A DNA stretch of 64,000 nucleotides from Arcobacter sp. EP1 (GCA_001655195.1 LPNY01000122.1:23194-87193), one strand, 5' to 3'. Counted from the first letter of the stretch, positions 18,742-29,013 are shown. Made by a program: numbers and translations. Notes: generated by a model from the sequence alone, not told the origin.

Positions 18742-19188
18742 TTAATGTAATTTAATAACAAAGGTTCCTTCAAATTCTACACATGTTTTTTCATTTTCGA
18801 TTATCTGAGAATGAATTTTAATGGAACCACTTCCTTTTTTTTCTATCTTTTTTTGTAGTTCTTCAATCTGAGTTTTCGTTGGGAAAAAAGTGTGACATGA
18901 CAGAGCCTTCGTAACAGGATGTAAAAACTTGGTCTCATTTTTGATAATAACAATAGAGCTATTTTCAAGATTTAACTCTTGAGAGAGTAAAAAGCAAACT
19001 GACCATGCTGAGATAATTGTTTGAGTACTTAAACTTCCGCCAAATGCGGTTCCTTTATCATTGATATTAACATCTAAAGGAGCTGTTGTAATAAGCTCTT
19101 TATCATTGATATGGTCAATACAAAGTTGCATGAGTTGCGTGAGTGGAATTTGGGTATGAAGTTTAGTTTGTAACTCCTGAGGGGTCAT
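18742..19188 (-). CDS. YiiD C-terminal type thioesterase (hotdog fold)
   Basis: 148 aa. IPLTQLMQLCIDHINDKE, ITTAPLDVNINDKGTAFGGSL and the ETKFLHPVTKAL segment match the YiiD_C family of putative acyl-CoA thioesterases, here without the acetyltransferase half found in E. coli YiiD. GAGGA precedes the ATG. It follows the acyltransferase/hydrolase and fad genes on the same strand, so a role in acyl-CoA release is plausible (inference). Confidence 0.8.
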   Translation of the reverse strand: MTPQELQTKLHTQIPLTQLMQLCIDHINDKELITTAPLDVNINDKGTAFGGSLSTQTIISAWSVCFLLSQELNLENSSIVIIKNETKFLHPVTKALSCHTFFPTKTQIEELQKKIEKKGSGSIKIHSQIIENEKTCVEFEGTFVIKLH

Positions 19189-19232
19189 TTTTAATCCTCT
19201 TAAATATTTTTTAAAAGTGTAGTTAAAAATGC

Positions 19233-21341
19233 CTAAGTTTTGAGTAAAAACTTATGTATCTCTTTGTAGAGTTGTTGGGTGTTCTCTCCTTTGACTATAA
19301 CATGATTATCTAAATCAAGCATAATGATATTTTTTCGTTTAGATTTGATACTATCATAGATTTCATAGGCTGAACTAGGATTTACTACTGGGTCATTTTT
19401 AGCCTGAATTATTAAAATTGGACTTAGAATCTTTGGAAGATTCTTTTGTGTTTTTTTCATGAGTGCATTGAGTTGTTCTATGGATTGTACGTAGTGTCTG
19501 TCATAGTTTATATCAGGATTCTCTGCATTGTTATCCACATATTCTTTTACAAGTTCGTGGGCATTAAAAGCACTGACTACATCATTCCACATAGAAACAG
19601 CAGGCAGTACTGTTTTCATTCGAATATCATTTAAGTGTAAAGCTGCATTGATACACACAATTCCAGCAAACTCTATGTAACATTTTTTGGTACTAAGAAG
19701 TGCCAGTAATCCACCTGTTGAGAAACCAATAATATAGACTTTTTTATATTTTAATGTAGCAATAGTAACTGCACGGGAAAGTGATAGATACCAGTCTTGC
19801 CATGTGGTCTCTTTTAAATCTTTGGGGTTAGTACCGTGTCCTTTTAAGCGTGGTGCGTAAACATTAAAGCCTTGTTCATGAATGAACTTGGACATTTGAA
19901 GTACCTCTTTAGGAGCTGAAGAAAATCCATGTAGGGTAATCACACAAACATCAGACTCTTTTTTTTCAAAACTAAATGGCATACCTATGTTTCTAGGTTT
20001 TACTTTTTGGGTTGTAAATTTAAGATAATCATTTTCATACTCGTATATCTCTTCAATTTTAAGCAACTCTAAAAGTTTAGTATTGATTACTTCAGGGGAT
20101 TTAGAGACGAGCTCTTTTACAATATCATTAACTTTATCAATGATAAGAATCTCATTAAGAATAACGCGTAAAATATTTTTTAATCGTATTGTATGATGCG
20201 TATAAGAGTTCAGTAACGTTTTTTTATGAATAATATATTCATCGTTAGTTTCTTCTACAATATGATCTTTGATAGCTAATGCTAAAACATCTTCAAATGG
20301 CTCAAACTTTTCATAGGAGACCAGCTGAATAATACGTTTCTCTAAATCTTCATCGTAGAGTAGACAGTTCGTTTTAATTGCATTTGCAACAAGATAAACA
20401 ATACGTTTAAAATGCTCTTTAGAGACTCTTTTTTTAGGGTATAAAAAGAGCGTCAAGACAAAAATATGATCGAAGTTTACTGTTAACGATTCATAAATTT
20501 TTGTCATAAAATGGTGGGTGAGTTGATATCTATTGGCATTGATGATTTTGGTGTGATTTTCCTCTTTATCATAGAGATCTTGAATTACTCTTCTTGTGCT
20601 AATGGGTCTAAGGATTTGAATGGTGATTTTAGAGTTTAAAACAATATTACCTTCAATCTCTAACTCCTCTTTAAAGTGTTTCCCAATATCTTGCAAAAAC
20701 TTTTCTGCCATATCGATAAGAAAATTCTTCCCTGTTCGTAAGTTTGAATAGGAGATGTTTATAGGAACAATCATGGTCTCTTTTTCTTGGATTTCCCTGC
20801 ACTCTTTAATGAAATACTTACGTTGAAACTTTTTGAGGTTTTTGATTTTTTCATTAAAGTAGTCTTCTCTCAAAAGTTGTGAAGTCAAAGCAAAAAAAGC
20901 ACTTCCTGTGTGAACTCTTTGGCATGCACCATCAATTTTTACACAGTAGTGGTTATCTTCTCTTGATATATCCTTTGCTTTTACCATACGGCCTTCAGGA
21001 AAAATCATCCAATCTTTACATCCTGTTACTAAATCTCCGACAATAATGCTGTTTCGACAAGGATTTGATTTTTTCATGGCTCCAATTTGAGATAAAAAAT
21101 CACCAAAATATGTTTTAAAAAGGCTATCATCAGCTATAACGCCCACTTTTTTCCCTGTAATATCATACAGAGCATATGGAACTAACATAGCTTCTGTACG
21201 AGTAAAGTGATTGGCGACAAAAATACGAGGATTATCTTTTGGAATATTTTCTATCCCTTTTATCTCTATATTTGCATCAAGAATTTTCTCCAAAAGATTT
21301 AATACAAATCCGCTGGAGTTGATTAATAAATCTTTTTTCAT
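19233..21341 (-). CDS. PlsC-like acyltransferase fused to alpha/beta hydrolase
   Basis: 702 aa. The N-terminal part (about 1-200) is a phospholipid/glycerol acyltransferase: ANHFTRTE (His45 with Glu50, HX4E instead of the usual HX4D) and FPEGR (114-118). Residues about 200-460 contain no domain I know. The C-terminal part (about 470-702) is a serine hydrolase or lipase: HGFSSAP oxyanion region, GFSTGG with nucleophile Ser541, Asp in AKNDPVVNP and His in DNHVIV. No membrane helix is obvious. The position directly after fadE, fadJ and fadI suggests it takes up or remodels acyl chains, releasing fatty acid from lipid or re-esterifying acyl-CoA (inference). AAAGGA precedes the ATG. Confidence 0.85.
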   Translation of the reverse strand: MKKDLLINSSGFVLNLLEKILDANIEIKGIENIPKDNPRIFVANHFTRTEAMLVPYALYDITGKKVGVIADDSLFKTYFGDFLSQIGAMKKSNPCRNSIIVGDLVTGCKDWMIFPEGRMVKAKDISREDNHYCVKIDGACQRVHTGSAFFALTSQLLREDYFNEKIKNLKKFQRKYFIKECREIQEKETMIVPINISYSNLRTGKNFLIDMAEKFLQDIGKHFKEELEIEGNIVLNSKITIQILRPISTRRVIQDLYDKEENHTKIINANRYQLTHHFMTKIYESLTVNFDHIFVLTLFLYPKKRVSKEHFKRIVYLVANAIKTNCLLYDEDLEKRIIQLVSYEKFEPFEDVLALAIKDHIVEETNDEYIIHKKTLLNSYTHHTIRLKNILRVILNEILIIDKVNDIVKELVSKSPEVINTKLLELLKIEEIYEYENDYLKFTTQKVKPRNIGMPFSFEKKESDVCVITLHGFSSAPKEVLQMSKFIHEQGFNVYAPRLKGHGTNPKDLKETTWQDWYLSLSRAVTIATLKYKKVYIIGFSTGGLLALLSTKKCYIEFAGIVCINAALHLNDIRMKTVLPAVSMWNDVVSAFNAHELVKEYVDNNAENPDINYDRHYVQSIEQLNALMKKTQKNLPKILSPILIIQAKNDPVVNPSSAYEIYDSIKSKRKNIIMLDLDNHVIVKGENTQQLYKEIHKFLLKT

Positions 21342-21367
21342 AATATATCCTTTCCTCGTTTACTGTT

Positions 21368-23728
21368 TTATCGTAAAGACTTATAAGTCTTTATCTTAAA
21401 TGAATCAACACTAATAACTTCTTGTTTGAGTTTATAAGCTTTTTTCATATGATTGGATTCATTTTTTGTAATGACACCTTTTTCTAAAGCACTCTCTAAC
21501 ATCTCTAGTAGAGGCGCTTTAGTAATTGTTCCAGCCTTCACAGCCTCTTTAATTTTATCAAAACTTTGTGTACATCGGTTTGCATGAATAACTGCTTGAT
21601 GCATAACATGTAATCTGTCTTTATTATTTTTAGAGACAAAAAGGTTATGGGTCAAATCATTGAGGTAACTGCTGTTTCTTAGATTTGTTAAAATCTTTGC
21701 ATTGAGGCTATCTTTTGGTTTGACCCCTATGGCATTTAGTTTAACAAATGGAAGCAGAAGTTTAAGCAGTGGAAGATTTAACATAATATCTTCACGTGCT
21801 ATTTGAATCTGATTAAAGGCGTAGTTACAAAAATAATCCACTAATGGTTTATCTTCTTCTTTTGGATTGTTTTCATATTCTCTTAGTGTTGCAGTAATTA
21901 AATAACAGTATGACAGAATGTCTCCAAATCGAGCACTGATATTTTCTCTTTTTTTAAGTGCTGGTCCTAAAAGTGCCAATGCAATATTACTTAGCAAAGT
22001 AAAAGAAGCACTTGACCAAACGAGTTTTTGTTTATATCGTTTAAATTCTCCCGTTGTTTTGATAAAGTACCCACGAGTAAAGTAGTAAGTAATACTTTTA
22101 CATAAAGCATTAATAACCAATCCAACATGGGAGAAGAAAGAGTCATCAAAAGCTTCCACATCTTTTTTCCCAATGGCTTCAATCTGTTTAAGAATATATG
22201 GGTGGGATTTAATTAATCCTTGTCCAAACTGCATAAGATTACGGGTTAAGATATTAGCCCCTTCAACTGTAATAGAAATAGGTACTGCAAAATAAGCATG
22301 AGCTAAGAGATTTTTCTCACCTCGTATAATTGCAGCTCCTCCTAATACATCCATAGCATCATTGATTACTTCTCGAAACTTTTCTGTTGCATGGTATTTC
22401 ATAACGGAGTTAATCACCCCTGGTCGTACACCATTATCAATAGCATCTAGGGTATAGTTACGAGATGCATTTAGCATATAGGTATAAGAAGCAATTTTCG
22501 CAATTTTTTCTTCGACCCCTTCAAAGCGACTAATACTAAGACCAAATTGTTCACGTAAATTTGAGTAGTTTGATACAACATTAAGTGCTAACTTACTACC
22601 ACCTAAAGATACACTAGGTAGTGATATGCCTCGTCCAATAGATAAAGACTCAACAAGCATTTGCCAACCATGACCAATACCATCTATTCCACCAATAACA
22701 TCTTCTATGTTAATAATGACATCTTTACCTTTTAAAGGAGAGTTAACAAAAGGAATACCTAGTGGATCATGTCGTCGTGAGTTATCCACCCCTTTGAGTT
22801 TTGCATCAATAAGTCCAAAGGTTATGCCTAAGTCCTCTTTATCCCCTAATAATTTATCAGGGTCTTTTAATTGAAAAGCTAAACCAATAAGTGTTGCAAC
22901 ATTGGCTAAGGTAATATAACGTTTTTCAAAGTTGAGTTTGATTTTTAGATTACCTTCTTCATCTTTAATAACAACCCCTTGTGAAACTAACGAAGTTGCA
23001 TCACTCCCTGCATTTGGTTCTGTTAAACCAAAACAAGGAACATGAACTCCATTGGCTAAATCTTTGAGGTATCTATCTTTTTGGGTTTGTGTACCATGTT
23101 TGATTATAAGTTCTGCAGGTCCAAGTGAGTTGGGTACCATAATAGTTATGGCTAACACTTGTGAACGTGAAACTAGTTTTTCTATAATATGAGAGTGTGC
23201 TGTAGCACTAAACCCTAATCCTCCATACTCTTTAGGAATAATCATTCCAAAGAACTTTTTGTCTTTAATAAACTGCCACACATCAGGGCGTAAATCTCTA
23301 TCTTGAAAAATCTCCCAATCAGTCGTCATTTCACATAATTCATTAACTTCATGATTGATAAAGTGTTGTTCTTCTTTTGTAAGCTTCGTAATCTTTTCAT
23401 TTTTTATGGCATCAAAATCAACTTCAGCTTTAAAGAAATTTGACTCTACCCAATTTGTACCAGCTTTTAGTGCAGCTTCTTCTGTTGAAGAAATCTTAGG
23501 CATAAGTCCATTTTTTATAATCATATTCACTAAGTTAGAAGATAGTAGACTAATACGTATGGAATCAACCAGTAAAACCACTGCTAAAACAGCAAATATA
23601 ACCCAAAAGAAAACTCCTGTATGAAAGAAGACTAATGAGTAAATACCTATAAAGGCAAACCATAAGGCTTTAGGATATTTGTAATATCCAAATATTAAAA
23701 GTATGATAATAAAAATTAACGTTTCCAT
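21368..23728 (-). CDS. fadE: Acyl-CoA dehydrogenase (FadE type)
   Basis: 786 aa, close to the about 814 aa of E. coli FadE. Hydrophobic helices fill residues 1-65, as in FadE. The dehydrogenase core follows: FFGMIIPKEYGGLGFS, CFGLTEPNAGSD, IGFGWQML-like GIGHGWQMLVESL, GRGISLPS and the FAD-region VEGANILTRNLMQFGQG, then the C-terminal DUF1974 half. It catalyses the first, electron-yielding step of beta-oxidation at the membrane and passes electrons to an ETF or quinone route not encoded here. It overlaps the end of fadJ by 13 bp, so translation is coupled. Confidence 0.93.
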   Translation of the reverse strand: METLIFIIILLIFGYYKYPKALWFAFIGIYSLVFFHTGVFFWVIFAVLAVVLLVDSIRISLLSSNLVNMIIKNGLMPKISSTEEAALKAGTNWVESNFFKAEVDFDAIKNEKITKLTKEEQHFINHEVNELCEMTTDWEIFQDRDLRPDVWQFIKDKKFFGMIIPKEYGGLGFSATAHSHIIEKLVSRSQVLAITIMVPNSLGPAELIIKHGTQTQKDRYLKDLANGVHVPCFGLTEPNAGSDATSLVSQGVVIKDEEGNLKIKLNFEKRYITLANVATLIGLAFQLKDPDKLLGDKEDLGITFGLIDAKLKGVDNSRRHDPLGIPFVNSPLKGKDVIINIEDVIGGIDGIGHGWQMLVESLSIGRGISLPSVSLGGSKLALNVVSNYSNLREQFGLSISRFEGVEEKIAKIASYTYMLNASRNYTLDAIDNGVRPGVINSVMKYHATEKFREVINDAMDVLGGAAIIRGEKNLLAHAYFAVPISITVEGANILTRNLMQFGQGLIKSHPYILKQIEAIGKKDVEAFDDSFFSHVGLVINALCKSITYYFTRGYFIKTTGEFKRYKQKLVWSSASFTLLSNIALALLGPALKKRENISARFGDILSYCYLITATLREYENNPKEEDKPLVDYFCNYAFNQIQIAREDIMLNLPLLKLLLPFVKLNAIGVKPKDSLNAKILTNLRNSSYLNDLTHNLFVSKNNKDRLHVMHQAVIHANRCTQSFDKIKEAVKAGTITKAPLLEMLESALEKGVITKNESNHMKKAYKLKQEVISVDSFKIKTYKSLR

Positions 23729-25830
23729 AACTCTCCCCCTGTATAAAATGTTTTGTTATTCTCTTGAAGTTTAAGTAGTAGATCACTTGGCTTGAATCGT
23801 TCACCATAGAGCTCTTCTAATCGTCGTAAATCTGCAACGATTTCTGCAATACCAACTTCATCAGCATATTTGAGTAAACCTCCCTTGTAAGGAGGGAAAC
23901 CAGTTCCTGCAATCATCGCTAAATCAACTATTTCAGCTTCAGTAACAATATTCTCTTCTAAGATACGACTTGCTTCATTTATCATGATATAAATACATCG
24001 TGTGACAATTTCCTCTTTAGTAAAGATAGTGTTCGATTTTTGAAGTTTATAAATCTCTTTATTAACGCTTTTATCTTTTGTTGCATAATCATAAAAGCCT
24101 TTTTTACTTTTAACTCCAAGAAGTTTCATATTATAGATTTTGGTTAAAATATCTGCTATTGGCATACGAGTACCATAAGATTTTTTGAGTATGGTTGCTA
24201 CATGAAATCCAATATCAATACCAACTGTATCAGCTAAGGTAAAAGGACCCATTGGCATTCCAAAATCTTTTAGGGTTTTATCAATATCAGGTATAGTTGA
24301 ACCTTCTTCTAAAATAAAACCTGCTTCATTGATATAAGGTAATAAAACACGGTTAACTACAAAACCAGCACAATCACCAACAAGTATAGGTGTTTTACCG
24401 CAAGCAATTAGCATCTCAAAGAGACGATTGATTGTTTTTTTAGATGTGTGACTTGAAGGAATGACTTCAACTAACGGCATTTTATTAACAGGATTAAAAA
24501 AATGCACTCCGACAAAGTTCTTTTTATTTTTTACTTCGCTACCTAAGGTCTCAATGGAAATTGATGAGGTGTTTGTGGCAATAATGGCATCTTTTGGAAG
24601 TTTATTTTCCAAGGATTGGTATGCTTCTTTTTTTGCTTCTTCATTTTCAATGATTGCTTCAAGTGCAAGTTGCGTTTTGCCTAATCCATTAAAGTCGTCG
24701 GTGTAACTAATTTTGTTCATTTTAAAACTGACTTGACTTTTTGACATTTTTCGAGTTTTGATAAAAAAGTCGTAGAGTTTTGCAATATCTTTAAGCATTG
24801 CATTGATTTGTTCAATCTTTCGTACCTTGACTCGCACTTCATTTAGGTATTTTGAAAAGAGCCAAATAATTCCTTTACCCATCACACCATTACCCATAAC
24901 CGTTACATTTTTTATAGGGTTATCTGTTTTAGTGTAATTTTTTTTCATCTTTTCAAAGAGGAAAAAAAGTTCAATTAAGTTTTTAGACTCTTTTGTAATA
25001 GCAAGTTTTGCAAAGGCACGGGCTTCAATTTCAATACCTTGGTTAAATGGCATTGTATAAGTCTGTTTGATAATGTCTAAAGCAATATACGGTGCTGTAA
25101 AATCAGGATTAACTTTTTGCTCCAACTTCTCGAGGGTTTTTTTATAGACAATCTCTCGTGTTACTGAGAATTTCTCCATAATCCTATGAAGAAGAGGCAA
25201 TTTTGTTTTTTTAACTTTATTTGTTTGTACGGTTTGAATAAATGCTTTTAACTTAGACTCTTTTTGTCCATGGTCAAAAATTTCATTGACTAAACCCATA
25301 CGTTGTGCTTTTTTAGCATCAATGGTTTTTCCACTTAGAATCATATCTAGTGAATTCATTAATCCAACACGTTTTGGCATACGTTGTGTTCCTCCAAGAC
25401 CTGGAAAAAACCCGAGTTTTACTTCAGGAAAGGCAAACTTTGTTGCACTATTCGTTGATGCAACAATATAATCACAACATAATACAAACTCTAAACCTCC
25501 ACCCATACACGCGCCATTGACATAAGAAATGGTTGGCACTGGTAGATTTTCAATTTTCGTTAATATATCATCTCCACGAAGAAGTTTTTTAAAAGAGTCA
25601 GCTTCATTGCTAAAGGTTTTGATTTCATTAATATCAGCACCAGCAATAAAAATCTTTGGTTTTGCACTCTCTATTACAAGCAGTTTAATTGACGTATCAT
25701 TTTTAATAGTATCAAGTATTGCATCTAACTCTTCTAGGACCCCAAATGAAAGTTTATTGACTTTCTCATCTTTGAGATCGAGAATTAAAGTAGCAATGCC
25801 ATTGGTTGTTGTTAAATTCATATTTTCCAT
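23716..25830 (-). CDS. fadJ: Bifunctional enoyl-CoA hydratase / 3-hydroxyacyl-CoA dehydrogenase
   Basis: 704 aa, nearer FadJ (714) than FadB (729). N-terminal crotonase domain with IAGADINEIKTF, GGGLEFVLCCDY and FPEVKLGFFPGLGGTQR, the region of the two catalytic Glu residues. Central NAD-binding domain with GNGVMGKG (where GxGxMGxG is usual) and catalytic VHFFNPVNKMPLVEVI; C-terminal HAD domains with GFVVNRVLLPY and GTGFPPYKGGLL. It carries out hydration and oxidation steps 2 and 3 of beta-oxidation. GGAGGTG lies before the ATG. It sits 1 bp after the thiolase gene, its expected partner in a complex. Confidence 0.93.
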   Translation of the reverse strand: MENMNLTTTNGIATLILDLKDEKVNKLSFGVLEELDAILDTIKNDTSIKLLVIESAKPKIFIAGADINEIKTFSNEADSFKKLLRGDDILTKIENLPVPTISYVNGACMGGGLEFVLCCDYIVASTNSATKFAFPEVKLGFFPGLGGTQRMPKRVGLMNSLDMILSGKTIDAKKAQRMGLVNEIFDHGQKESKLKAFIQTVQTNKVKKTKLPLLHRIMEKFSVTREIVYKKTLEKLEQKVNPDFTAPYIALDIIKQTYTMPFNQGIEIEARAFAKLAITKESKNLIELFFLFEKMKKNYTKTDNPIKNVTVMGNGVMGKGIIWLFSKYLNEVRVKVRKIEQINAMLKDIAKLYDFFIKTRKMSKSQVSFKMNKISYTDDFNGLGKTQLALEAIIENEEAKKEAYQSLENKLPKDAIIATNTSSISIETLGSEVKNKKNFVGVHFFNPVNKMPLVEVIPSSHTSKKTINRLFEMLIACGKTPILVGDCAGFVVNRVLLPYINEAGFILEEGSTIPDIDKTLKDFGMPMGPFTLADTVGIDIGFHVATILKKSYGTRMPIADILTKIYNMKLLGVKSKKGFYDYATKDKSVNKEIYKLQKSNTIFTKEEIVTRCIYIMINEASRILEENIVTEAEIVDLAMIAGTGFPPYKGGLLKYADEVGIAEIVADLRRLEELYGERFKPSDLLLKLQENNKTFYTGGELWKR

Positions 25831-25831
25831 C

Positions 25832-27100
25832 TTACACCTCCACTAAAAATGATGCGCCTTGGCCGCCACCTACACACAGTGTTGCCAAACCTTTTTTTAG
25901 ACCACGTCGTTTTAACTCTTTTAGTAAGTGTAAAACAATACGTGTTCCACTCATACCAACAGGATGTCCTAAGGCAATGGCTCCACCATTGACATTGAGA
26001 ATTTCAGGATTGATTTCTCCTAGGGGGTCTGAATTAAACTCTTTTTTTGCAAAAGTTTTTGATCTAAAGGCTTGCATGTTAGCTAGAACCTGTGTTGCAA
26101 AGGCTTCATTAAGTTCAATTAAATCCATATCTTTTAGTTTTTCACCTGTTTTATCAAGGAGCTTTTTAGTTGCATGAACAGGACCTAATCCCATACGTGC
26201 CGCATCTAGACCTGCATAAGCGTAGTTAGTAATAAAACCAAGAGGTTCAACACCTAGCGCTTTTGCTTTACTTTCACTACAGATAATAAGCATAGCTGCC
26301 CCATCAGAAACCTGCGAGGCATTTCCTGCTGTTACTGTGCCATTTCTATCAAAAATAGGACGTAGTTTTCCTAAGGCTTCGCATGTTTGATTAAAACGAA
26401 CCCCATCATCATCTACGATACTGGCATTGTGTGTCATAATTGGATGTATCTCACTTTTAAAAATTCCTTCTTCAATTGCTTTTTGAGCTTTGAGGTGAGA
26501 TTGTACGGCATATTCATCTTGAGCATCTCTGCTAATATTAAACTCGTTTGCTAAGTTCTCTCCTGTAACTCCCATGATTTTTCCAGAAATTGGATCAGTT
26601 AGACCAGCAATGAGTCCAATAGTAGGTTTTAAAAAGTGTAATCGAAATTTTGTGAATACTTTGAGTTTATCCATAGGTTTTCGCGCGCTATTTAGTTCCA
26701 TAAGAAAGTCTTTGAATTTTTGGCTAAAAAGAACAGGGATATTACTCATGGATTCCATTCCACCAACTAAATAAAGTTCCCCTTGTTTGGCATAGATTTT
26801 TTCAATACCACTGGAAATACTTTGCATTCCTGATGCACAGTTTCTATGTACTGTATAAGCAGGGGTATATTGTGAAAACCCTGCAAGACTTGCTGTAACG
26901 CGTGCCACATTTGCACTTCCTACTGGTTGTGAGACATTTCCAATAATAACTTCATCAAAATCATCATAATCTAGTTTACTGCGAAGTACTAACTCTTTTG
27001 CGATAATTGCTCCAAGAGTATCAACTTCAACGTTATTTAACTTGCCATTGGCTTTGGCAATAGGACTTCTAAGTCCATCAATAATTGCTATTCGTTCCAT
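25832..27100 (-). CDS. fadI: Acetyl-CoA C-acyltransferase (3-ketoacyl-CoA thiolase)
   Basis: 422 aa, closer in length to FadI than to FadA. The nucleophile Cys88 lies in HRNCASGMQS, the active-site His in NGGAIALGHPVGMSG and the second Cys in LCVGGGQG, so the enzyme should be active. It cleaves 3-ketoacyl-CoA with CoA in the last step of beta-oxidation. GGGGGAAAATAATT precedes the ATG. The gene order fadD-fadI-fadJ-fadE with tiny gaps shows one operon. Confidence 0.93.
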   Translation of the reverse strand: MERIAIIDGLRSPIAKANGKLNNVEVDTLGAIIAKELVLRSKLDYDDFDEVIIGNVSQPVGSANVARVTASLAGFSQYTPAYTVHRNCASGMQSISSGIEKIYAKQGELYLVGGMESMSNIPVLFSQKFKDFLMELNSARKPMDKLKVFTKFRLHFLKPTIGLIAGLTDPISGKIMGVTGENLANEFNISRDAQDEYAVQSHLKAQKAIEEGIFKSEIHPIMTHNASIVDDDGVRFNQTCEALGKLRPIFDRNGTVTAGNASQVSDGAAMLIICSESKAKALGVEPLGFITNYAYAGLDAARMGLGPVHATKKLLDKTGEKLKDMDLIELNEAFATQVLANMQAFRSKTFAKKEFNSDPLGEINPEILNVNGGAIALGHPVGMSGTRIVLHLLKELKRRGLKKGLATLCVGGGQGASFLVEV

Positions 27101-27123
27101 AATTATTTTCCCCCTTCCTTAAT

Positions 27124-28851
27124 TTAATACATTTCTTCTATTATCTCTTTATATTTCTTTTCAATAAATGCCCGACATATTTTCATTGATGGGGTTAATT
27201 CTCCTCCTTCAATAGAAATATCTGTGGTAATAATCGTATAATCAATAATTTTTTCCCATTGATTTACTTTTGTGTTTACCTCTTTAATTGTCTCTTCAAT
27301 ACTTTGTAGAACTTTTTCACGATGAAAATACTCTTTTATTGTTAACTGTTTATATTTAGTATCTGCTAAATAGCGCTCTTTATCAATAAAGAGTAGGGCA
27401 GTTACGTATTGGCGGTTATTGGCAATAATCGTTGCAAATTCGATATAACGATTTTTTGCTAAACCTTGCTCCATAGGTATGGTTGATACATACTCTCCTG
27501 TGGAGGTTTTATAGATATCTTTGATACGACTTTTTATAAAAATATAACCTTCTTCATCAATGGAAGCAATATCTCCTGTATGTAACCAACCTTCATCGTC
27601 AACTGTTTGTGTAGTTAGTTCAGGTTGATTTAAATAGCCTTGCATGATTGAATCTCCACGTGCAAGTAATTCATTATCTTGTGTAAGTTTGACTTCAACA
27701 CTTGGCATTGCTTTACCACTTGAACCAACTTTTGATGCACCAGGGTAATTGGTTGAAATAACAGGTGAAGACTCTGTTAGTCCATACCCTTGGTAGAGGT
27801 TCAGACCAATATTGTCAAAGAATTGGTAGATTTCAGTTGCAAGTGGTGCTCCACCTGTAACCAAACGAATAATACGACCACCAAAGATAGCACGTATTTT
27901 ACTGTAGACAATTTTGTCAAAGAGTTTATACGTAAAACACTCTTTGTCCATATTAGTTTGCATTGCGTACTCAAAAGCACTTCCTGCAATCATTTTTCCA
28001 ATAAACCCTTTTTGTGCAATTCCCATTTTGATTTTGTTAAATATTTTTTCTAATAGTCTTGGTACAACAGTCATCATTGTTGGACGAACAACTTTTAACA
28101 AATTTGACACGTTTGGAATCTCATCAACAAAATAGACAGATACCCCACGGCTTAAATAAAAACTCATTACGGTTCGTTCAAATATATGTGCTAGTGGAAG
28201 AAGTGAAAGTATAGTTTCATCCTCTTTTAAATCAATGAGTCGTGTAATATCATAAAGTTGATTGATAATATTTTTATGACTTAGTTGTACTCCTTTTGGA
28301 GTTCCTGTATTTCCACTGGTATAGATAATCGAAAAAATATCATCTTCATTTGGAATTGACTCTTTTCGTAAATCCAATACATTACAAGTTGCTTGGGTTG
28401 CAATAAAAATTTCATCTACATTATAAAAGTTTTCACCCTTTATACAGAAGTTATGAGTAATAAAAGTTATTTCTTTTGAATGAATATCTTTAATTCTAGC
28501 TTCATTGTCAATAAAAATATGTTTGATATTGGCATCTTCAATTTGAAAATTAAGATTCACTGTAGAGATGTTTGCAAATATAGGAACAGATACTGCTCCA
28601 ATTTTATGAATCGCAAAATCAAAAATAAGCCAAAAAGGAGAAGAGTCTGCAAAAATTGCAACCGTATCACCTTTATTAACCCCAATTTTTTGTAATGCAA
28701 GGGCTAAACAGATGACTTTCTCATTGAAGTCTTGTGTTGATATTGATTTATATTGACCATTAGACAGGTAGTTTAAAAATGTAGGATTATTATATGTTGA
28801 ACTAATGTAGTCAAACAATCCATTATAAGTAGTAAAGTTATATTCTCTCAT
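27124..28851 (-). CDS. fadD: Long-chain acyl-CoA synthetase (AMP-dependent)
   Basis: 575 aa from ATG 28851, with AAAAGGA 6 bp before it; a TTG two codons upstream is rejected. AMP-forming enzyme signatures: YTSGNTGTPKGVQLSHKN, GYGLTESSPVIS, and GWLHTGDIASIDEEGYIFIKSRIKDIYKTSTGEYV. The size and the last motif fit the long-chain FACS group. It activates fatty acids to acyl-CoA and is the first gene of the fad operon, divergent from fumC with 162 bp between them, where its promoter must lie. No FadR-like site was recognised there. Confidence 0.92.
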   Translation of the reverse strand: MREYNFTTYNGLFDYISSTYNNPTFLNYLSNGQYKSISTQDFNEKVICLALALQKIGVNKGDTVAIFADSSPFWLIFDFAIHKIGAVSVPIFANISTVNLNFQIEDANIKHIFIDNEARIKDIHSKEITFITHNFCIKGENFYNVDEIFIATQATCNVLDLRKESIPNEDDIFSIIYTSGNTGTPKGVQLSHKNIINQLYDITRLIDLKEDETILSLLPLAHIFERTVMSFYLSRGVSVYFVDEIPNVSNLLKVVRPTMMTVVPRLLEKIFNKIKMGIAQKGFIGKMIAGSAFEYAMQTNMDKECFTYKLFDKIVYSKIRAIFGGRIIRLVTGGAPLATEIYQFFDNIGLNLYQGYGLTESSPVISTNYPGASKVGSSGKAMPSVEVKLTQDNELLARGDSIMQGYLNQPELTTQTVDDEGWLHTGDIASIDEEGYIFIKSRIKDIYKTSTGEYVSTIPMEQGLAKNRYIEFATIIANNRQYVTALLFIDKERYLADTKYKQLTIKEYFHREKVLQSIEETIKEVNTKVNQWEKIIDYTIITTDISIEGGELTPSMKICRAFIEKKYKEIIEEMY

Positions 28852-28987
28852 AATCAATCCTTTTTAATTGAATCCAGACCATAACTATTTATACAATTCT
28901 AACATTATAACGCAAATAAAAGAAAAATAATTTTTTTACATGCAAAATTTAAGAAAAAAATTATTTTAACAGATTTAAGAATTTAGC

Positions 28988-28993
28988 TATAAT
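28988..28993 (+). promoter_or_regulatory. Candidate -10 box of fumC
   Basis: TATAAT 20 bp before ATG 29014, in the 162-bp divergent region between fadD and fumC. The spacing gives a short leader with GAGGA as ribosome site. Confidence 0.45.
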
Positions 28994-29013
28994 GAAGTAT
29001 AGAGGATTGTAAC

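Noticed and set aside
25806-26177. Plus-strand frame of 123 codons opposite fadI
   Set aside because: It mirrors the conserved thiolase C-terminus; composition rich in Ser and Pro from antisense codons. Shadow.
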